NCBI RefSeq assembly: GCF_023898315.1
Contig: NC_064614.1
Span: 114,731,501 to 114,795,500 of the forward strand
Length of the DNA: 64,000 nucleotides
Direction: 5' to 3'
From: Schistocerca nitens
Lineage: Eukaryota > Arthropoda > Insecta > Orthoptera > Acrididae
Shown here: in pieces, positions 62,160 through 64,000 of the stretch
How positions within the stretch are numbered: position 1 is the first letter of the stretch
Layout of the letters: every line of letters begins with the position of its first letter
Position numbers and translations under genes: made by a program
The notes under the pieces: generated by a model
The model's input: the letters and a program-made list of their open reading frames with translations, nothing else
The model's database searches: none
Told to the model about the DNA's origin: nothing

Positions 62160-64000
62160 TTAGAGAACTGACTTACTTTTGAGCCGGCCTTTCGGATGCA
62201 TGGCATCCTTTGACTGTATCGAGGTTTTAGTCTCGCAACAGGTCAGGCCAACGTGTCGTCGGCCTGCGGTGGATGTTGTGGCCCAGTGCCTGTACGAGCC
62301 TGTTCTGTGACCTATTGGTCTCCTGGTAAAACTGTCTTGCCGTCTGACGAAATCTGTCCTTGAGCAGTGGGATCCCGGTCTGCTCATGTAATTGGGCTGT
62401 CGGGTAGCGCCATGGCAACCGGAGGGCGAGCCGAAGTGCCCGGTTCTGAACCCTCTGGAGCTCGGCAATGTGAGTCTCGGCTGCATTGCCCCACACCACG
62501 GCTGCGTACTCCAGTACTGGACGGACCAGTACTAGGTACAGGGTGATTCCGTGGCGGGGGGGGAAGCGTCGAGGTCGGGTTAAGTAGGGGGTATAGGGTC
62601 CGTAGACGTCCCATAGCCCTACCCTTTATGTCCTGGATGTGTGGGCGAAACGTTAGCCTCTGATCGAGGGTTACCCCGAGGTATCGAGCTGTCTTGCACC
62701 ACGGGACGGGGCCTCCCGCGATCGTGACCGGCTCAAGATCAGGTGGAAGCAGTCGTTTGGTGAACACGACTGCTTGGCTTTTTGCGGCATTGAATTTGAG
62801 CCTCCATTTTGTGGACCACCTTCCAAGCTCTTCGCAACCAAGCTGGAGTCGGCGCCTCATTTCAAGAACGTTCATGCTGCGGACGAGTAGCGCCGTATCG
62901 TCGGCATATAGCGCCAGCGACACTTGCGCCACCCGTGGAGCGTCAGCAGTGTAGAGGGAGTACAGCAGGGGTCCGAGTACGGACCCCTGTGGCACTCCAG
63001 CCCGAATTGGGCGTTGGGTGGACGCTCCCTCCTCCAAGCGCACGTGGAAAGTGCGGTTCTCCAGATACGATTTGAGTAACACCGCGTGTGGCGTCGGGAC
63101 CCCGTGCACAAGAAGTTTGTACACGAGGCCGTCGTGCCACACCGAGTCGAATGCCCTGGAGACGTCCAGGAACACCGCCCCTAGGTATTCCCGGGTCTCC
63201 AGGGCTCGCATGGCCTCCTCCACTAGTCGCAAGAGTTGGTGTGCGGTGGAGTGGCCTTTGCGAAAACCGAATTGCTCATCTGGAAGCAGGTGTTCGGCTT
63301 CCACGTGCCTGAGGAGCCGCTTTGCATATATGCGCTCGAAAACCTTAGACAGCGTGGGCAGAAGGCTCACGGGACGGTAGGATGCCGCTTGTCTGGGGTC
63401 CTTGTTTGCCTTGGGGATTGCTACCACTTCCGCATGCTTCCACGCGGAAGGGTAGATCCCCGTACGCAGGATCATGTTGAATATGTCGGTCACGCTCTGG
63501 TGGGCCCCTGCTGGAAGATCGCGCAAGAGGATGCCGACAATGCCGTCATCCCCTCCCGCCTTTTTGGGGCTTAGTGTCCGCAGCTGCTCGGCCACTTCTT
63601 CCACCGATATCGGTTCGATTTCGTCTCCCTCTTCCCTGGCCGCCAGGAAAGTGGGCAGTTGCGTTTGAACTAGGCGGACGTGCTCCACGTCCACAACGTC
63701 TTCCATTGGGGTGAAAGACGCTGCGAAGTGGTCAGCCAGCACGTTCGCCTTTTCATCTGGGTGGCTGATAACGTCGTGTCCTACCTGGATAGGTGGGACG
63801 CGACGCCGACGTCTCAGGAACGACTTCGCGATGCGCCACGCATTGCCGTCTGCAGGGTCTAGTGTTGCCACTAGGTCTGCCCATTCCCTGTTGCGGTTGG
63901 CCTCCACCGCTGCCTTTATCTCGCGGCGCATGTGATTTAGGCGTGCTTTGGTGCGAGGCTGTCGTGTCAGTTGCCATTCTCTAAACAGTCTGTTTTTCTC
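62160..64000 (-). mobile_element. Jockey-type LINE, 3' part, continuing past right edge
   Basis: GC-rich block clearly distinct from its surroundings. The RT and C-terminal domain lie on the minus strand. The 3' end near 62160 has no obvious poly-A. The 5' half lies beyond the window. Confidence 0.85.
62384..64000 (-). CDS. Jockey-type reverse transcriptase, open to window edge
   Basis: The frame is open from the right edge (upstream residues EKNRLFREWQLTRQPRTKAR continue in frame) to 62384. RT blocks: RTLSPKKAGGDDGIVGILLR, VVAIPKANKDPRQAASYRPV followed by SLLP, LLPDEQFGFRKGHSTAHQLL, AVFLDVSRAFDSVWHDGLV (catalytic Asp), RAGVPQGSVLGPLLYSLYTA, LALYADDTALLVR (catalytic Asp pair), and ARYLGVTLDQRLTFRPHI. 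After LLNPTSTLPP the frame is lost at a G run (62556-62563). The C-terminus resumes in another frame at 62227-62499 (VWGNAAETHIAELQRVQNRA then LRLALRLPWR). A one-base homopolymer difference would explain it. The catalytic core is intact. Confidence 0.88.
   Translation of the reverse strand, partial: EKNRLFREWQLTRQPRTKARLNHMRREIKAAVEANRNREWADLVATLDPADGNAWRIAKSFLRRRRRVPPIQVGHDVISHPDEKANVLADHFAASFTPMEDVVDVEHVRLVQTQLPTFLAAREEGDEIEPISVEEVAEQLRTLSPKKAGGDDGIVGILLRDLPAGAHQSVTDIFNMILRTGIYPSAWKHAEVVAIPKANKDPRQAASYRPVSLLPTLSKVFERIYAKRLLRHVEAEHLLPDEQFGFRKGHSTAHQLLRLVEEAMRALETREYLGAVFLDVSRAFDSVWHDGLVYKLLVHGVPTPHAVLLKSYLENRTFHVRLEEGASTQRPIRAGVPQGSVLGPLLYSLYTADAPRVAQVSLALYADDTALLVRSMNVLEMRRRLQLGCEELGRWSTKWRLKFNAAKSQAVVFTKRLLPPDLEPVTIAGGPVPWCKTARYLGVTLDQRLTFRPHIQDIKGRAMGRLRTLYPLLNPTSTLPPPPRNHPVPSTGPSSTGVRSRGVGQCSRDSHCRAPEGSEPGTSARPPVAMALPDSPIT

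Noticed and set aside
62694..63984. Several plus-strand frames over the Jockey region
   Set aside because: Shadows of the GC-rich minus-strand reverse transcriptase.
1..64000. Prokaryotic genes, CRISPR arrays, prophage
   Set aside because: No operon structure, no regularly spaced short repeats with unique spacers; repeats present are interspersed or inverted eukaryotic elements.
49382..64000. C-terminal exon of the SDR gene
   Set aside because: No block resembling the SDR C-terminal substrate loop with a phase 2 acceptor could be identified among the repeats.

Overview
The window is animal nuclear DNA, most likely from an insect with a very large, repeat-swollen genome. Three findings point that way: canonical GT/AG introns of roughly 18 and 22 kb, dense nests of arthropod-type transposons, and at least four tRNA-derived SINE families. 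The mix recalls grasshoppers and locusts, but that attribution is recollection, not a search result. There are no bacterial operons, Shine-Dalgarno sites, rRNA genes or CRISPR arrays.

Only one host gene is supported. It is a plus-strand short-chain dehydrogenase/reductase of the retinol dehydrogenase / 17-beta-hydroxysteroid dehydrogenase type. Three internal coding exons (8070-8282, 26747-26929, 49249-49381) join in frame and carry, in order, the cofactor Gly motif, NNAG, the catalytic Ser and YxxxK. The first and last coding exons were not found, so the gene probably extends past one or both edges.

Everything else is transposon or unassigned sequence. 1-8.0 kb: gypsy pol remnant, CR1-like and RTE LINE pieces, a fold-back repeat pair and a Tc1 element inside a larger inverted repeat. 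8.3-26.7 kb (intron A): a Tc1 remnant, a mariner-superfamily element with an intact 387-codon transposase and long near-identical terminal repeats, a P-type transposase remnant, an LTR-like block, a Tc1 split by a 0.9 kb palindromic element, and a nearly complete CR1-like LINE (5' tandem repeats, esterase-like ORF1, endonuclease, reverse transcriptase) with three SINE insertions. 26.9-49.2 kb (intron B): mariner elements at 27.2 and 33.5 kb, a piggyBac remnant, a CR1-like LINE containing an RTE that in turn contains a SINE and a mariner, and a TTAA-flanked Kolobok-like remnant. 49.4-64 kb: an RTE with a 468-codon RT frame split upstream by a SINE, an L1/Tx1-like LINE split by a palindromic element that itself holds a SINE, a MULE with 0.6 kb inverted repeats, and a Jockey-type RT running off the right edge.

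The most unusual theme is palindromic architecture. Two full fold-back elements and one solitary end share a TAA flank and CAAGGG termini, and the two full ones carry tRNA-like promoter boxes in their arms. Separate inverted tRNA-SINE pairs also occur. Several inverted-repeat ends contain hammerhead-ribozyme-like cores reminiscent of Penelope-like elements. Nested insertions with clear target duplications give a readable relative chronology.
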